64,000 nt of DNA, from positions 385,949-449,948 of the forward strand of contig NW_017803713.1 of assembly GCF_001625305.1 (NCBI RefSeq). Reading direction: 5' to 3'. Source of the DNA: Branchiostoma belcheri (Eukaryota > Chordata > Leptocardii > Amphioxiformes > Branchiostomatidae). This document shows positions 1-10,512 of the stretch, piece by piece. The position numbers were made by a program, and so were the translations under genes. Numbering within the stretch: the first letter of the stretch is position 1; every line of letters begins with the position of its first letter. Below the pieces are notes generated by a model, which was not told where the DNA came from, did no database searches, and worked only from the letters and a program-made list of their open reading frames with translations.

Positions 1-955
1 TTGAGGTCACAGGCTTTGTGTACACCTTGTCACCTTCAATCCTGTGATCTTTATCATTCAGAGAACTGGCAGTTAGTTTTTAGTTGTTTTTAAAGTGCTC
101 ACCAGTGGGAGGTGGTGCTGAGCGCTGCTGGCCCGCCATCCTGAGGAAATTCTGATTTAAGGGCTGAAATTTCCATCGAAGGGTGGAATCAGCTGATGAT
201 CCCACTGGTGAGGTCATGAGACTTTTATGGTCAAGTGTGTATTTTCAAACTGTCACATCATGCTTCATTTCTCCAAGGCTCAAACTTGGTGTAGGTAAAT
301 TTGTCCAGGGTGCAGGTAAAATTGGTCTAGACAGTGCAGGTTATTTTCAATGTTACGGGTACTAGAACCTGAACCAGTCTTTCGAGCCTTGAAAATCCAA
401 TCCTTCAAAAGCAAAATGTTGTGCTGTACCATGGATTACAGACAGCTTGAAGGGAATTATAAAAGAACTTCCAGAAAACCTAAGCTATGTTGAACCAAGA
501 GCTAACCCTGTCCAAGGGTCAGGACCTATTACACCACTTTGTTCATAGTATTCATACCTCTGATGAGACCAGACAGTCTACATGTATTATTTGCACTTGT
601 CAACAGAGTCCTCTTTCAGAAGGCATACGTCAAACAGAATTGACATTGTTTTTTTATGACAAGATAGCTTGGTGACTTTTAAAACATTAAAGCTCTGCAC
701 AAGTCTTCCTACCTGACAAATATGCACAAAATGTTTTGTACCTGCCCCCTCCCAATTTCTTGCTAACCCCTCCCCCCTACATAAATGATAAGACTGACAG
801 GTCAACTGTGAGGTGATATGTGTGCATAGACTTTGCACCTAGCTCGGACACCGGTATTAGTAAGACTACTAAGAGTCACCTGTGGTAACAGTTTATAACA
901 TTCAGGTCTTGAAATCCTTTTTTCTAGTGTCCAGAAATATTGTCTGAACAACATA
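1..955. other. Intergenic, no gene recognised
   Basis: I see no exon with credible splice sites, no RNA gene and no strong repeat here. The short open frames have no recognisable domain and no consistent composition. The stretch ends where an inverted-repeat element begins. Confidence 0.5.
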
Positions 956-959
956 ACTT

Positions 960-1386
960 ATAAGGCCTTAGAAAAAAAATGTTGTGTTTCCTGTTTCCAG
1001 ACCGACCCTAGAAAAAACTGCCGACCCTAGCCTTTTTTTTAATGCTTTGGGCGGATCCCTGCAAGGGACATAAATTTTCGAGCTGATCGAATTTTAACTT
1101 TTCTATCTCCATGATCTGACACCTGTACAATCGGTTTTCCAACATTGACATTGAAAATATAAGTGTCCTCATGCAAATTTCACTTTTATTAAACTGTATT
1201 GTACATTAGTTGGATCATGGATCACTCCAGAGATTGCCAAAGTCGAATATACATGTAAATAAATAAGTTCAGTTCAGTTCAGTTCAGTTCAGTTCAGTAA
1301 ATAAATAAAGAATTTCGAAAAAAAAATACCTACCTACTGACCCTAACTTTTTCAGGAAACACAACAATTTTTTTTCTAGGCCTAAC
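960..1386. mobile_element. Inverted-repeat element (MITE-like) with nested LINE-like 3' tail
   Basis: The left arm contains TGTTGTGTTTCCTG after an A-run, and the right arm carries the reverse complement, CAGGAAACACAACA, before a T-run. Both arms also carry the motif 'gaccctag/ctaacttt'. The centre contains AAATAAATAAG followed by about five TTCAG units (1267-1297), the kind of short-repeat tail found at non-LTR retrotransposon 3' ends. This suggests a small TIR element carrying or interrupted by a retrotransposon tail. No transposase is visible. Confidence 0.55.
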
Positions 1387-1700
1387 TTCAGACATCCAAA
1401 TCCTGTATTCAAATGCTTGAAAGCGGTACGTGCACCGCTAGAATTATTCTTTAGAACTTTTGAAAGCCTGCGTGTGTGATAATCATTTAGGAACCCTGTG
1501 TGATAACGTTAATTATCACACGGGCCGGAACACCTGTATTGAACGTTATCAGGGCTTGGGCATTACATAAATTTGTTTACATACTTAAGTAGAGAGATAG
1601 ATACCAAGAGGTTAATTTACGATAATTACAAGATACATGGTTAGAACTTAGATAAAAGAATTTACATATTGACATTCTGCAAGCATAGAAGTCAAACCCT
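1387..1700. other. Intergenic with a short hairpin
   Basis: No gene is seen. At 1498-1521 the sequence GTGTGATAA, six bases, TTATCACAC forms a perfect 9-bp stem. Nothing else is recognisable. Confidence 0.45.
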
Positions 1701-2045
1701 TTATTGCTTTGCAATAAAACCTTAAGATTTCATATTCCCAGGTGAGGCAGCACCTGTCAAGGTGCAAAACCACCTGCGCAGCTGTAAAAAAACACCTGAG
1801 CAGGGGAAAAATCACCTAAATCGACCTACCAACACATTTAAAAAAATCTATAGCTCTACATGTTTCTGCACTTTATTGCTTTGCACTAAAACTTTATGAT
1901 TTCATATTCCCAGGTGAGGCATCACCTGTCAAGGTGCAAAACCACCTGTGCAGCTGTATTAAGACCTGAGCAGGTGAAAAATCAGCTAAATCAACCTTCC
2001 AATTATACAAAAATCTGTATCTTCACATATAACCGTTTCTGTGCC
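1701..2045. repeat. 172-bp tandem duplication
   Basis: Two adjacent copies start at 1701 and 1873. Both begin TTATTGCTTTGCA and contain ATTCCCAGGTGAGGCA, 'cacctgtcaaggtgcaaaac' and a GCAGCTGTA block, with scattered substitutions. The unit is rich in CACCTG/CAGGTG E-box-like motifs. No coding frame is shared between the copies. Confidence 0.75.
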
Positions 2046-2184
2046 AATTATTAGTACAAAAGTTCTATTTCCTGACTTACTGCACGCAAGACTGACTCGG
2101 ATGAATTCAGCCAATTAACATGATACAAATAGCCAGGAGGTACCGTTATTTACAAAACGTCCCGCAACGCAAAAATAAACCATA

Positions 2185-2950
2185 CTTCTTCTTCTTCTTC
2201 TTCGATACTCTCTAACCACCCCTACTGGGGTATCACTGAGAGGGGGGGGGTGCGACGGACTATGGCTACGCGGCCAGAAGCCCGGCCTTGAAGGCCTCCA
2301 CTGTCTGGGCTTTTACAAGCTGGCCCGGTAACTTGTTCCACTCATTTATCGTTCTTGGAAAAAAAGAAAATCTAAAACAGTCTGTTTTGGCAGGTATTGC
2401 TTGATACTTATATTCATGACTTCCTCTGGTACGCCTATGGGCAGGTTTGAGGTATTGTTCCATTTGAATATTAATATGTCCATGAGCAATTTTATATAAA
2501 GATATCAAGCGAGCGGTTCTCCTTCTGTCAACAAGTAACGGCCACTGGAGGCGCTTTAGCATGTCAGAAACACTGCTGGTATAGTCATAATCACTAACAG
2601 TCATTCGCGCCGCCCTTCGTTGGACTCGCTCCAACGCCTGGGAACCACCGATGGTGTGGGGATCCCATACAGTCGCACAGTACTCCAGGTGTGGGCGTAC
2701 AAGTGTTCTGTAGCATGTAGATTTGACACGAAGAGGACAGTGCGAAAGGTTACGGCGGATGACTGCCAGTATCCTATTAGCTCTACCAGTGACATAATTT
2801 ATATGTGTGTCCCATTTCATATCCTGTGATAGTTGGACTCCAAGATATGGATGGGTTTTAACACTAGTAAGATTTTCTGAACATAATTGGTATTGTGTAA
2901 TAATCGGGTTACGCTTACGAGTAATATGAAGTGTGTGGCACTTACGGAGC
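2185..2950 (-). mobile_element. 5'-truncated non-LTR retrotransposon (reverse transcriptase C-terminus)
   Basis: The minus-strand open frame (stop at 2266) encodes the end of a non-LTR reverse transcriptase. The YLGVQLSQDMKWDTHI thumb region is followed by NRILAVIRRNL, RPHLEYCATVWDPHT, LERVQRRAARMTVSDY and a terminal INEWNKLPGQLVKAQTVEAFK motif. This arrangement is typical of CR1/L2-clade and Jockey-like elements. Homology begins near 2945 (KCHTLHITRKRNPI), so the endonuclease and catalytic RT core are missing, the usual 5' truncation. The element ends in a (GAA)n tail, seen as CTT repeats at 2185-2203. The clade is inferred from motifs only. Confidence 0.85.
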
Positions 2951-3269
2951 GATAAAACCTCTAACCCTGCACGCACACCGTACGGGTGACCTGCAGCTAG
3001 CGACAGAACCAGACAGACGGGTCGCAAATCGAGCGAATCCCCCAGTTCCGACCTTCAAACCTGGATAATTCAATCCGGTAACGGGACAATGCCATTATGC
3101 CCCCCCCCCTCTTCTAGATCTCCAAACGGACGTCATCTGCATACATAAACAAACCCCGTTTACCGTAGAATTACGGACGAGAGAGCGCAAACTGGTAGCA
3201 CTGATAACTGCGTAAACCTCTCCCGCACGGCAGGCCTCGATAGCGGGACGTAAAAACGGGAATTTTCCT

Positions 3270-3450
3270 ACCTTTTGGCGGAATTGTCGCGCGATTTGTT
3301 TCTCCATGGCTGCTGTCGGCTGCTGCCCTCCGTGCGAAAATGGCGCCCCACCCCGGGGCACAGGTGTCCGGATTGTAACCCGCGCGCTGATTGGTCCGTC
3401 GGCCCGCATTCCTTCGCGATTGTTTGGAGAGCTGTTATTGGTCAGAACTT
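3270..3450. promoter_or_regulatory. CCAAT/GC-rich promoter-like patch, possible minus-strand first exon
   Basis: This short patch is unusually CpG-rich. It contains two ATTGG (inverted CCAAT) boxes, in CTGATTGGTCCG and GTTATTGGTCAG, and a GGCGCCCCACCCCGGGG block. On the minus strand GCAGCCATGG opens a 12-codon frame (3307 down to about 3272, reading MEKQIARQFRQK) that ends at a possible donor, AAG|GTAGGA. No later exon was found toward position 1, so this is only a candidate promoter and first exon. Confidence 0.3.
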
Positions 3451-4095
3451 TGTTTCATCTGTCCCGTGTCCCGTGCAGATACTAGTAGCAAGTAATGGTT
3501 ATTTGTTAGAATCCTTAGCAGTCTCCGGATAGATTCAACTTTTGATAGCATTCTTTCTCTATTGGTTAACGACTTCTCCCATACAATGGGCAACCGGCAA
3601 ATACTTTTAAGTGTTAAAAGCAGTATCAAATCTCGATTCTCAAACCTGTAACTTATATATTGATATGAACATATTCTCCGGAGCAACAACTCCTGCAAAT
3701 AATCTATATTGTATTTTCTGTGGCTTGTTCTCGCTTCTCATTCTATCTATTACGATGGGTCTGGTGGTCTTTCTTGGCTAGGTGCTGTACAGCTCAAATA
3801 CGCAAGGTGGCGCTACTCGACGGACGTCAGTCCTACGCTACTCGTGGTGTGTTGGGTTGCCATTGTAGCGTTACTTCCAATGATTTCGTTATTTGCAGGC
3901 TTAAAAGACACTGATGTTTCCAAAAAAGGTATTTCCTGGCCTAAAACATAACAAGAGCTCTATTAGAGCAATGTTATAACTCAACTCGTGCATGAGCTTA
4001 AAATTTAAGTCTATTGCTGAAGTGGTGCAACCTTTTCACCACAAACGTAATATATTTTGTCTTTTGAGGTTCTAAATTGAGTATATGACGTTGAG
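3451..4095. other. Intergenic, nothing recognised
   Basis: No domain, splice-consistent exon or repeat was recognised. An 80-codon plus-strand open frame at 3709-3951 has no recognisable feature. The stretch leads into the U6 copy. The 'gtatatgac' at 4081 lies closer to the U6 start than the usual -30 TATA position. Confidence 0.4.
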
Positions 4096-4101
4096 ATGGT
4101 C

Positions 4102-4117
4102 GTGTTCGCTTCGGCAA

Positions 4118-4158
<41 letters not shown>

Positions 4159-4208
4159 GGCCCCCTGCGCAAGGATGACACGCAAAATCGTGAAGCGTTC
4201 CACTTTTT
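4102..4208 (+). ncRNA. U6 spliceosomal snRNA (gene or young pseudogene)
   Basis: The sequence carries the diagnostic U6 blocks: the 5' stem-loop with CGCTTCGGC, CATATACTAAAATTGG, the invariant ACAGAGA box in ATACAGAGAAGATTAGCATGG, then TGCGCAAGGATGACACGC, GTGAAGCGTTCCA and a run of seven T for Pol III termination. U6 pairs with U4 and U2 and forms the catalytic centre of the spliceosome. The 5' stem differs from the vertebrate form by a paired change (GTGTT with AACAC), so pairing is kept. The AAAATCGTG variant also occurs in insect U6. The block after CATGG has five C where known U6 RNAs have four, one extra base. An upstream PSE or TATA at standard spacing was not clear, so a retro-copy is possible. 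Confidence 0.9.
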
Positions 4209-4756
4209 TTCTCATTAATATCTAACATATAGCGTACATATATCTATCATCAAACAGGTGAATAATTATACAAAAACACGAAGTTACTCGTATATAATCC
4301 CCGTGAATTAAAATTTTATTGCACAACAATTGAAGCGAATACAACGTACGGCAAGCTACTCTCTTGAAATATAAGATTAGCTAGTTATAAATTCGCTAGC
4401 CTGTCTCCATTCAATGACTACCTCATGCATGCAATTTCATCAACGCCCCCTAATAACAAAATAAGAAACACATTTTAAAACGGCCGGCCGTTACTTTTAT
4501 TTACTTCTCCGGAGCTTCTAACTGAATTATATCTAATTTTCTATTGCTAACTTCCTGCTAACATTTTTACATGTTTATTTATTGATTCATTTATTTCTTA
4601 ATTTTTCACTTTTTTCCAAGTTTAGCTCTTCGAAGTTCGATGTTAACGTTGGGAGAGAAATCACTTCACTCTCCTAAATTCTAAGGATTCAGATGTTTCG
4701 GATAGCATCTTCCATCAGTGACTGACAATCAGTCTGAACAAAAGTATGTATGTATA

Positions 4757-5414
4757 TTAAGGTGTCCTCCCTGGCTAATTTGGCATTTTAGCTTTCCATC
4801 GTTTTCTCGCAAAGAAATTTAGAAAGAACTGTAGTTGTACTGAATATTGATACCTGGGTACAAAAGGGTTATGAATATGAGTTTATGGACCATATGGATG
4901 ACGTCATCACATTTTATTGCCCCAAATGTAATTATCTTTAAAGCTATAATATAGCACTTTGGTACAAGTAACTGAAATAAAAGTATGATTTTCATGTGCA
5001 TAATGGTCAAAGCTACAAACGTACGTTTGCACAAATTGATATCTACTAATTACCCGTAGTTATTAGAGAATAACTAGATTTTAATTAGGCAATTAGGTTA
5101 TTCTTTAATAACTACAGATAATTAGTAGATATCAATTTGTGCAAACGTACGTTTGTAGCTTTGACCATTATGCACATGAAAATCATACTTTTATTTCAGT
5201 TACTTGTACCAAAGTGCTATATTATAGCTTTAAAGATAATTACATTTGGGGCAATAAAATGTGATGACGTCATCCATATGGTCCATAAACTCATATTCAT
5301 AACCCTTTTGTACCCAGGTATCAATATTCAGTACAACTACAGTTCTTTCTAAATTTCTTTGCGAGAAAACGATGGAAAGCTAAAATGCCAGATTAGCCAG
5401 GGAGGACACCTTAA
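4757..5414. mobile_element. Near-perfect 658-bp palindromic element bounded by TTAA
   Basis: Two arms of about 315 bp are reverse complements with very few mismatches, meeting at a short centre near 5085. The outer ends are TTAAGGTGTCCTCCCTGG on the left and CCAGGGAGGACACCTTAA on the right. Similarity stops exactly at TTAA on both sides, as expected for a TTAA target-site duplication (piggyBac-type), although TTAA is self-complementary. The same 71-codon frame appears on opposite strands only because the arms are inverted copies. No transposase is present, so it is non-autonomous. High arm identity suggests recent origin or gene conversion between arms. Confidence 0.85.
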
Positions 5415-5678
5415 ACTGGCGCTGGGTAAGTGAATTGATATATTAGATCATATATAACCTGCGCTGGGTGCCATTCAATTTTGTAACGGGGCTCCTTTGC
5501 ACTAGCTACCCGGTTACAAATCGGATTTCACCCAGGCTAGTTACTAGCTAGTAGATCACACGAGCTACTGTTCTACTAGCCTGACTAAATCACGCACTTA
5601 GCAACAGATTCCCGGGGATTGAGTTCAACATGATAAGCTTTCTCCTTCATACATCTGCTTGGCACGTGGTACGGTTCA

Positions 5679-5836
5679 CTAGTTAGGCGGGTACCCAGGG
5701 TAGGAGGGGTTAGGGTAGGAGGGGTTTGGGTAGGCCGGTGCAGGGGGGTACGCTGGCGGGTATCCTGTCGGTTGTGCAGGGGGGTATCCCGCAGGCTGGG
5801 CTGGAGGGTAGGCGGCTCCGGTAGTCGGTGGATACC
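5679..5836 (-). CDS. YPP-1 exon 5: Tyr-Pro repeat tail
   Basis: The acceptor is TTCCAAG and entry is in phase 1. The exon encodes repeats of the GYPPAQPAGYPP type, then PAYPPAPAYPNPSYPN and a final PGYPPN before TAG. It contains one PPAY motif. Confidence 0.82.
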
Positions 5837-6971
5837 CTTGGAAGAAAAGAAGACATGCATGTGCTTTTAATGATTTTGTTATGCCACATAAATGCTGTTT
5901 TGTACCTTCCATACTAATATATGCGGTTGTAATCGTTAGCATAGGTCGGATAAGAAAATTCGGAGAAAATTCGATCGACAGGAGAGGCGGTATCGATAAA
6001 ATTTCCAGGTGATTTGATAATTTATCAATAAGCTAATTCTAGTACTAGTAGTAGAACACTGACCTGGTGCAGTTGCTGGGTATGCCGGTGGGGGCGCTGC
6101 AGTACCGGTTGGGTAACTCACGGGAGGCGTCGGGTTCACGTAGGTGTGCTGGGGAAAAGAAAGCTCACTCTTTACATGGCTTCGATTTCAACTTTTGTTA
6201 CGTATATCTATAAGGTATGTCATCATAGATTTCAGAAATGTGAGATGACAAATATCATAAAAAGTGGAAGTAAACTAGACAGGTATGTTTAATGTTTTCC
6301 TTCGTATATGGTCTGCTCTGTTAATTCTTACTCAAGCACATTCACATATATGGTGACAGGAGTATAAATCCCTCCTGATATAAAATTGCGACATTATGTA
6401 ACCCTAAACCAGTTACCATGGTGACAGACGGTCTGGTTTAGGTCAAGTTGACCAGGTCAGCGTTTGGAACGGAAGAAGAAGAAACAGAGCAAAAAACAGT
6501 ATGTTTTCCTTCGGTAAATATGATTACAATCGATACCACACGAATATTTTTTACAACAAAATATTTCAATATTTGGTGCAAAAATGTTGCATAATTCCCC
6601 TTTAACTGAGCTGTGGAAACAAAGCAAACAAACAAACTGACGTGGACGTGAACAGCAGGAGGGGGAGGAGGGCAGGCCGGGGGAGGACAGACGGCGGGCC
6701 CGTGGTGGTGGTGATGGCCGTGGTGCATCGCCGCATGAGCAGCATGGACCTCGCGGTGGTGGGCGTTTTCCGCGCGGTTGTGCGCTCCGGCAGCGGCGAC
6801 CTGCAATGGAGAGGGACAGAACATGCTTTTTGAAACACGTGTTGTACTACTACTACTACTACCACTACTACCACTACTACTACTATTACTTCGGCTACTT
6901 CGGCTACTACTACTACCACTACTACTACTACTACTACTACGGTTACTACTACTACCACTACCACTACTACG

Positions 6972-7025
<54 letters not shown>

Positions 7026-8713
7026 NTCAACATGCTACCAGCTCAATCGTTTTGCAAACTGATGTGGGAACCTCTGTGTCCACATTACATACAAAAATCA
7101 TACAATTAGAACTTTTTCTATTTTTGGGTGAAGAAAAGAAGACAAGAAGAAATACACGATTTTTAAACCCATTTCAGACTGAAGGGGCTTTTGAGGCCCA
7201 ACTTTGATCTCAGATAGCGGCTAAACGGCTTGCGCTAGAAGTATCAAATTTAACGACCTTTCCTAAAATGTCTCTGGAAAAAAGTTCATATTAATTTAAT
7301 ACTAGTAAGTTGATGTTTTTTTGTGTTGCCATGGCAACGGGTTTCTAACAGGCAGTTTTTTTGAAAATAGAAGTAATTTTGGTTTAAACATAAAAATTTT
7401 CTGAGTTTTATATTAAATTACACTTCTTTTCCAACATTAATAACATCTTACATAATTAAATATAAGTTAAATCATTTAATACGCATAGAATATGCTAATT
7501 TGATGACGTCATTGGTCAAAATCCAATATGGCGGACTATATTATTAGCTCTGACGTCATTTGACGTCATAATTACACCAAAGTTATTAAAATTCAATTCT
7601 ATTACTACACCATTCTCTGAAAACTTGGTAGACATACGATGAGTGCATAAAAACATATAAAAACGGAAATAAGATAATGTATAAGAACGCCAGTGTATCC
7701 ATTATGATCGAAAGCCGGCTGGGGTCCGCGCGGACCCCAAAAGAAAATCAGATATAATTTTTTTTATAAATGGTAGAAACGGAGTTTTCTGCACTGTATT
7801 GAGAGACAACTTTGTGGGTGACAATTACCTAAAATTTCAGAAAAAATCTTTAGAACAAAAAGATATTACAGAATATATAGTGCTGGGGTCCGCGCGGACC
7901 CCAGGTGTACTGTTTAGGGCTAATACTACTACTAATACTTATACTACTACTGATACTAATACTTATACTACTACTGATACTATTACTACTACTACTACTG
8001 TCAGGCAGTCTCGTGCAGCATGCGATGGTAGGCTAATTATAGTCTTATGCTTATCAACTTGGAATTTGAGTGGAGTTTATTTAGCACTACGAGTGTTACG
8101 CCAAGCATGGTTTACCAGCTATAGTTCGGAGACTCAATCCAGTACAAAAGAAAATAGTCGGTATCCTTTGACTGAAAAGGAAACTGAAAGAGTGCCAACT
8201 TTTCTTCTACCGTATTTTTGTACATAAGTACCATAATGCTACATGGGACTGAACTCCAACACAAGACGTGGGGCTAGTCAATATCCCATGTCCCAACCTG
8301 CGGGGTCTGTCCAGGATCGACCAGAAATTTTACCCTAGTGAAATTACTTTTTTGTCTTGCTCATCTCTTTATTGAAGGTATATACTCACCTCAAACATGG
8401 CCGCCTTGATGAAGTTGCCGTGCGCGGCCGCATGCGCAGCCTTGTTGTGCATTCTGTGTTCCTGTCGTTCTGCCCGCATCTCTTCCTGTGAAAAAAAAAT
8501 GGAAAAGACATCAGCATGGTGACATAGCTGTTACCCAACTTAACCCCTGAAGTCAAGGCCCCGTCAAGATGGTAGTAGTAGTAGTAGTAGCTGTAGTAGT
8601 ATAGTATTGTTAGTAGTAATAATATTATAGTAGTAGTAGAAATAGTAGTAGAAGTAGTAGTGATATGGTCTTGGTAGCAGTAGTAGTAGAAGTGGTAGTA
8701 GTAGAAGTAACGT

Positions 8714-8772
<59 letters not shown>

Positions 8773-10011
8773 AGCAGACTTCAGCACGCAATGGGTAGCG
8801 TCTTTCTGTGAAAATTGCAATTTTGGACAGAATCGCTAGTGCCTACAGCTACATGTACCTGCTTCCGCCTGCTGCTACCCGACCTGCTCAAAGTTACAGT
8901 CATGCGTTCTAAGTTCTAAACACTCATTGTAGTGCCCAAGTAGGTGTATTGACTCTGGCGCACCTGGCTAGTTTTTTTTGTAAATTCCGACCACTCCCCT
9001 TTTAAAGTAGAATGCACTTTAGACTGTGCACTCGTCAATGTGTGCTGCACTATTGAGTAATTGTTTACGAATCTGTCCGTGTTATACACTACGATCAAGT
9101 TTTTTAGTTCAAGATTATTTGTCATACCATACGTATATTGTACTTAATGTACATCGTCGTCGGATACGATTTATAGAAGACTACATGTTCCTTAATTATA
9201 AATTTAAAAAACCTGAAACCATTGCAGGCAGGACTTCCCTACCGGATACAAAGTAGTATTGTGTAAACATTGAGTATAATACACATATGACACCAGTCGA
9301 CTGTTTTTAATGCTGATACCGTGGACCAACGTAACATGTACTTCTAGTCTTTGTAGTGAACTACTAGTACCAAGTGTAGTATATAATTATTTAACCAGTT
9401 ATCATATTTTAGTAGACTGAGCGTTGTCTTGCCCTTTGGCCGTGTTATTGTATTCTGCATACTGGCTAGTAGAGTGACCTTTGCCTTGTCCCTGCAGCTG
9501 ACTGTGCGTTCCATTGTTCAATGCATGGAAAGTCAACATAACTCAATACGTTCATTCACACCGTACACTGTATAGTAGTATCGTTAGATATACCCAGTCA
9601 TCACACCAAAATTTATATCATTTTTGTGCTGCTCGTCTACCCACATTTCAATTGGCTGCTTGAGTTATTTTGTTTAAACATCTAATACCTTGCTGTGTTC
9701 TACATGATCAACAACAGTAAGGCCTGGCCTCAGTATTTCGTCTTTTTGCTCAACCAAACTAGCGACTGCATGGGTGGGTTGAACTCCGCTACCCTACTAA
9801 ATTTCAAACCCTAAAGCCTCATTTTAGTAACAATTGAGAGCAACTGTCTTTTAGCTATGGAAAACAATTGGACAGAAGTGAATTGTGAAATTTCGGAAGT
9901 GGAAGCGGAGGCAGAATGTAGAAAGATCGGTTCAGCGCTCACCCTATGTGCCCGGTGTGCCTCCCTTGCCGCGGCATGCCCGTGCCCGTGTCCATGACCG
10001 TGGCCCCACAT
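5679..10011 (-). CDS. YPP-1: Ala/His-rich, Tyr-Pro-repeat protein (5 exons, 188 aa)
   Basis: I reconstructed five minus-strand exons: 9943-10011, 8390-8485, 6642-6800, 6064-6148 and 5679-5836 (stop TAG). Phases 0, 0, 0 and 1 join without conflict, and all donors start with GT. Residues 1-23 open MWGHGHGHGHGH, then AAAREAHRAHR. Residues 24-55 are charged and helical (KAAHAAAHGNF). Residues 56-108 contain a His run (HHGHHHHHGPA) and Pro/Cys-rich stretches. Residues 109-188 are Tyr-Pro-rich with two PPAY motifs, the PPxY type bound by WW domains. There is no signal peptide or membrane segment, so it is probably cytosolic. His clusters suggest metal binding. I do not recognise the family. YPP-2 at 26.15-31.21 kb is a paralogue with the same structure, which strongly supports both models. 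Confidence 0.82.
6064..6148 (-). CDS. YPP-1 exon 4
   Basis: The 85-bp exon reads HTYVNPTPPVSYPTGTAAPP and continues PAYPATAP before donor G|GTCAGT. The core YPTGTAAPPP is identical in YPP-2 exon 4. It contains one PPAY motif. Confidence 0.82.
6284..6520. repeat. Dispersed repeat family D copy in YPP-1 intron 3
   Basis: It shares 'ggtctgctctgttaa', 'accatggtgacagacg' and 'gtatgttttccttcgg' with 17.2 kb and inversely with 57.0 kb. Confidence 0.65.
6642..6800 (-). CDS. YPP-1 exon 3: His-run exon
   Basis: The 159-bp exon starts after ATTGCAG and ends at CAC|GTCAGT, all phase 0. It encodes AHNRAENAHHREVHAAHAAM, then a His run and two Cys in a Pro-rich stretch, ending VHVH. YPP-2 exon 3 also ends VHVH. 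Confidence 0.8.
6841..7026. repeat. (TAC)n microsatellite with an undetermined base
   Basis: This is a long imperfect TAC/CTA trinucleotide run in intron 2 of YPP-1. Base 7026 is N, so the true array length is uncertain. Open frames across it (poly-Tyr, poly-Leu, poly-Val) are artefacts of the repeat. Confidence 0.9.
7720..7903. repeat. Two identical 20-bp GC palindromes 164 bp apart
   Basis: The perfect palindrome TGGGGTCCGCGCGGACCCCA occurs at 7720-7739 and again at 7884-7903. Both sit in AT-rich sequence inside intron 2 of YPP-1. Confidence 0.85.
7919..8002. repeat. Interrupted (TAC)n / (TACTAA)n microsatellite
   Basis: These are short TAC, TAA and GAT triplet runs in intron 2 of YPP-1. 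No gene is implied. Confidence 0.8.
8390..8485 (-). CDS. YPP-1 exon 2
   Basis: The 96-bp phase-0 exon encodes 32 residues beginning EEMRAERQEHRMHNKAAHAA. YPP-2 exon 2 is the same length and keeps RAERxE, KAAHAAA and GN. The donor is GTGAGT. Confidence 0.85.
8572..8771. repeat. (TAG)n microsatellite
   Basis: Imperfect GTA/TAG triplets end in a pure run from about 8714 to 8771. The array lies in intron 1 of YPP-1. Confidence 0.9.
9943..10011 (-). CDS. YPP-1 exon 1 with start codon
   Basis: ATG lies in ACCATGT context. The 23 codons end AHR with donor AGG|GTGAGC. YPP-2 exon 1 also ends AHR|GT. The Gly-His alternation after MW is a possible metal-binding stretch. Confidence 0.8.
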
Positions 10012-10136
10012 GGTTGTTTCTTCCAGGTGTCAGCTGTAGACAACAGGTGCTGTCCCCGTGTGTTTGTGGCACAAGTGGCTGTACAGGTGAACAGGTGACC
10101 TTGGGTACCCGAGGTCCGGTCGTCACGAGTTCCCCA

Positions 10137-10172
10137 TGACGTCACGGCGTGTTGATCGTTCTGGTGACGTCA
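10137..10172. promoter_or_regulatory. Two CRE sites upstream of YPP-1
   Basis: TGACGTCA occurs at 10137-10144 and 10165-10172, 126 and 154 bp upstream of the YPP-1 ATG. This is the full palindromic CREB/ATF site. YPP-2 has the same octamer 149 bp upstream of its ATG, which supports a shared promoter element. Confidence 0.5.
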
Positions 10173-10319
10173 CCATTCGCAAACAAACGGGACGGACTTT
10201 GGTCTCCGCGCGAGAAAAAACGTTATAGTTGCTGTTTAGTACATTTTTAACTTCTTTATATCGGCAACATTGTGACAGTTTTTATCTATTCTACTCGACT
10301 GCATTCGGCCTGGAATGAT

Positions 10320-10512
10320 CACACACGCACACGCACGCACACACATACACACCTGCAGAAACACACGCATACACACACATACGTAAACGCATGCAAGCTC
10401 ACGCATGCACACAGAGAGAGAGAGAGAGAGAGAGACAAACACAGGCACACACACACAGACACACGCGCGCACACACACACAAACAAACACACACACACAC
10501 AAACAATCAAAT
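10320..10512. repeat. (CA)n / (AG)n compound microsatellite
   Basis: Interrupted ACAC tracts flank an AG run at 10413-10434. Low-complexity open frames here are not genes. Confidence 0.9.

Noticed and set aside
4819-5352. Two identical 71-codon proteins on opposite strands
   Set aside because: They are the two arms of one palindromic element, not a gene pair.
6602-7062. Long open frames (poly-Val, poly-Leu, poly-Tyr) on both strands
   Set aside because: They are translations of the (TAC)n microsatellite in an intron of YPP-1.
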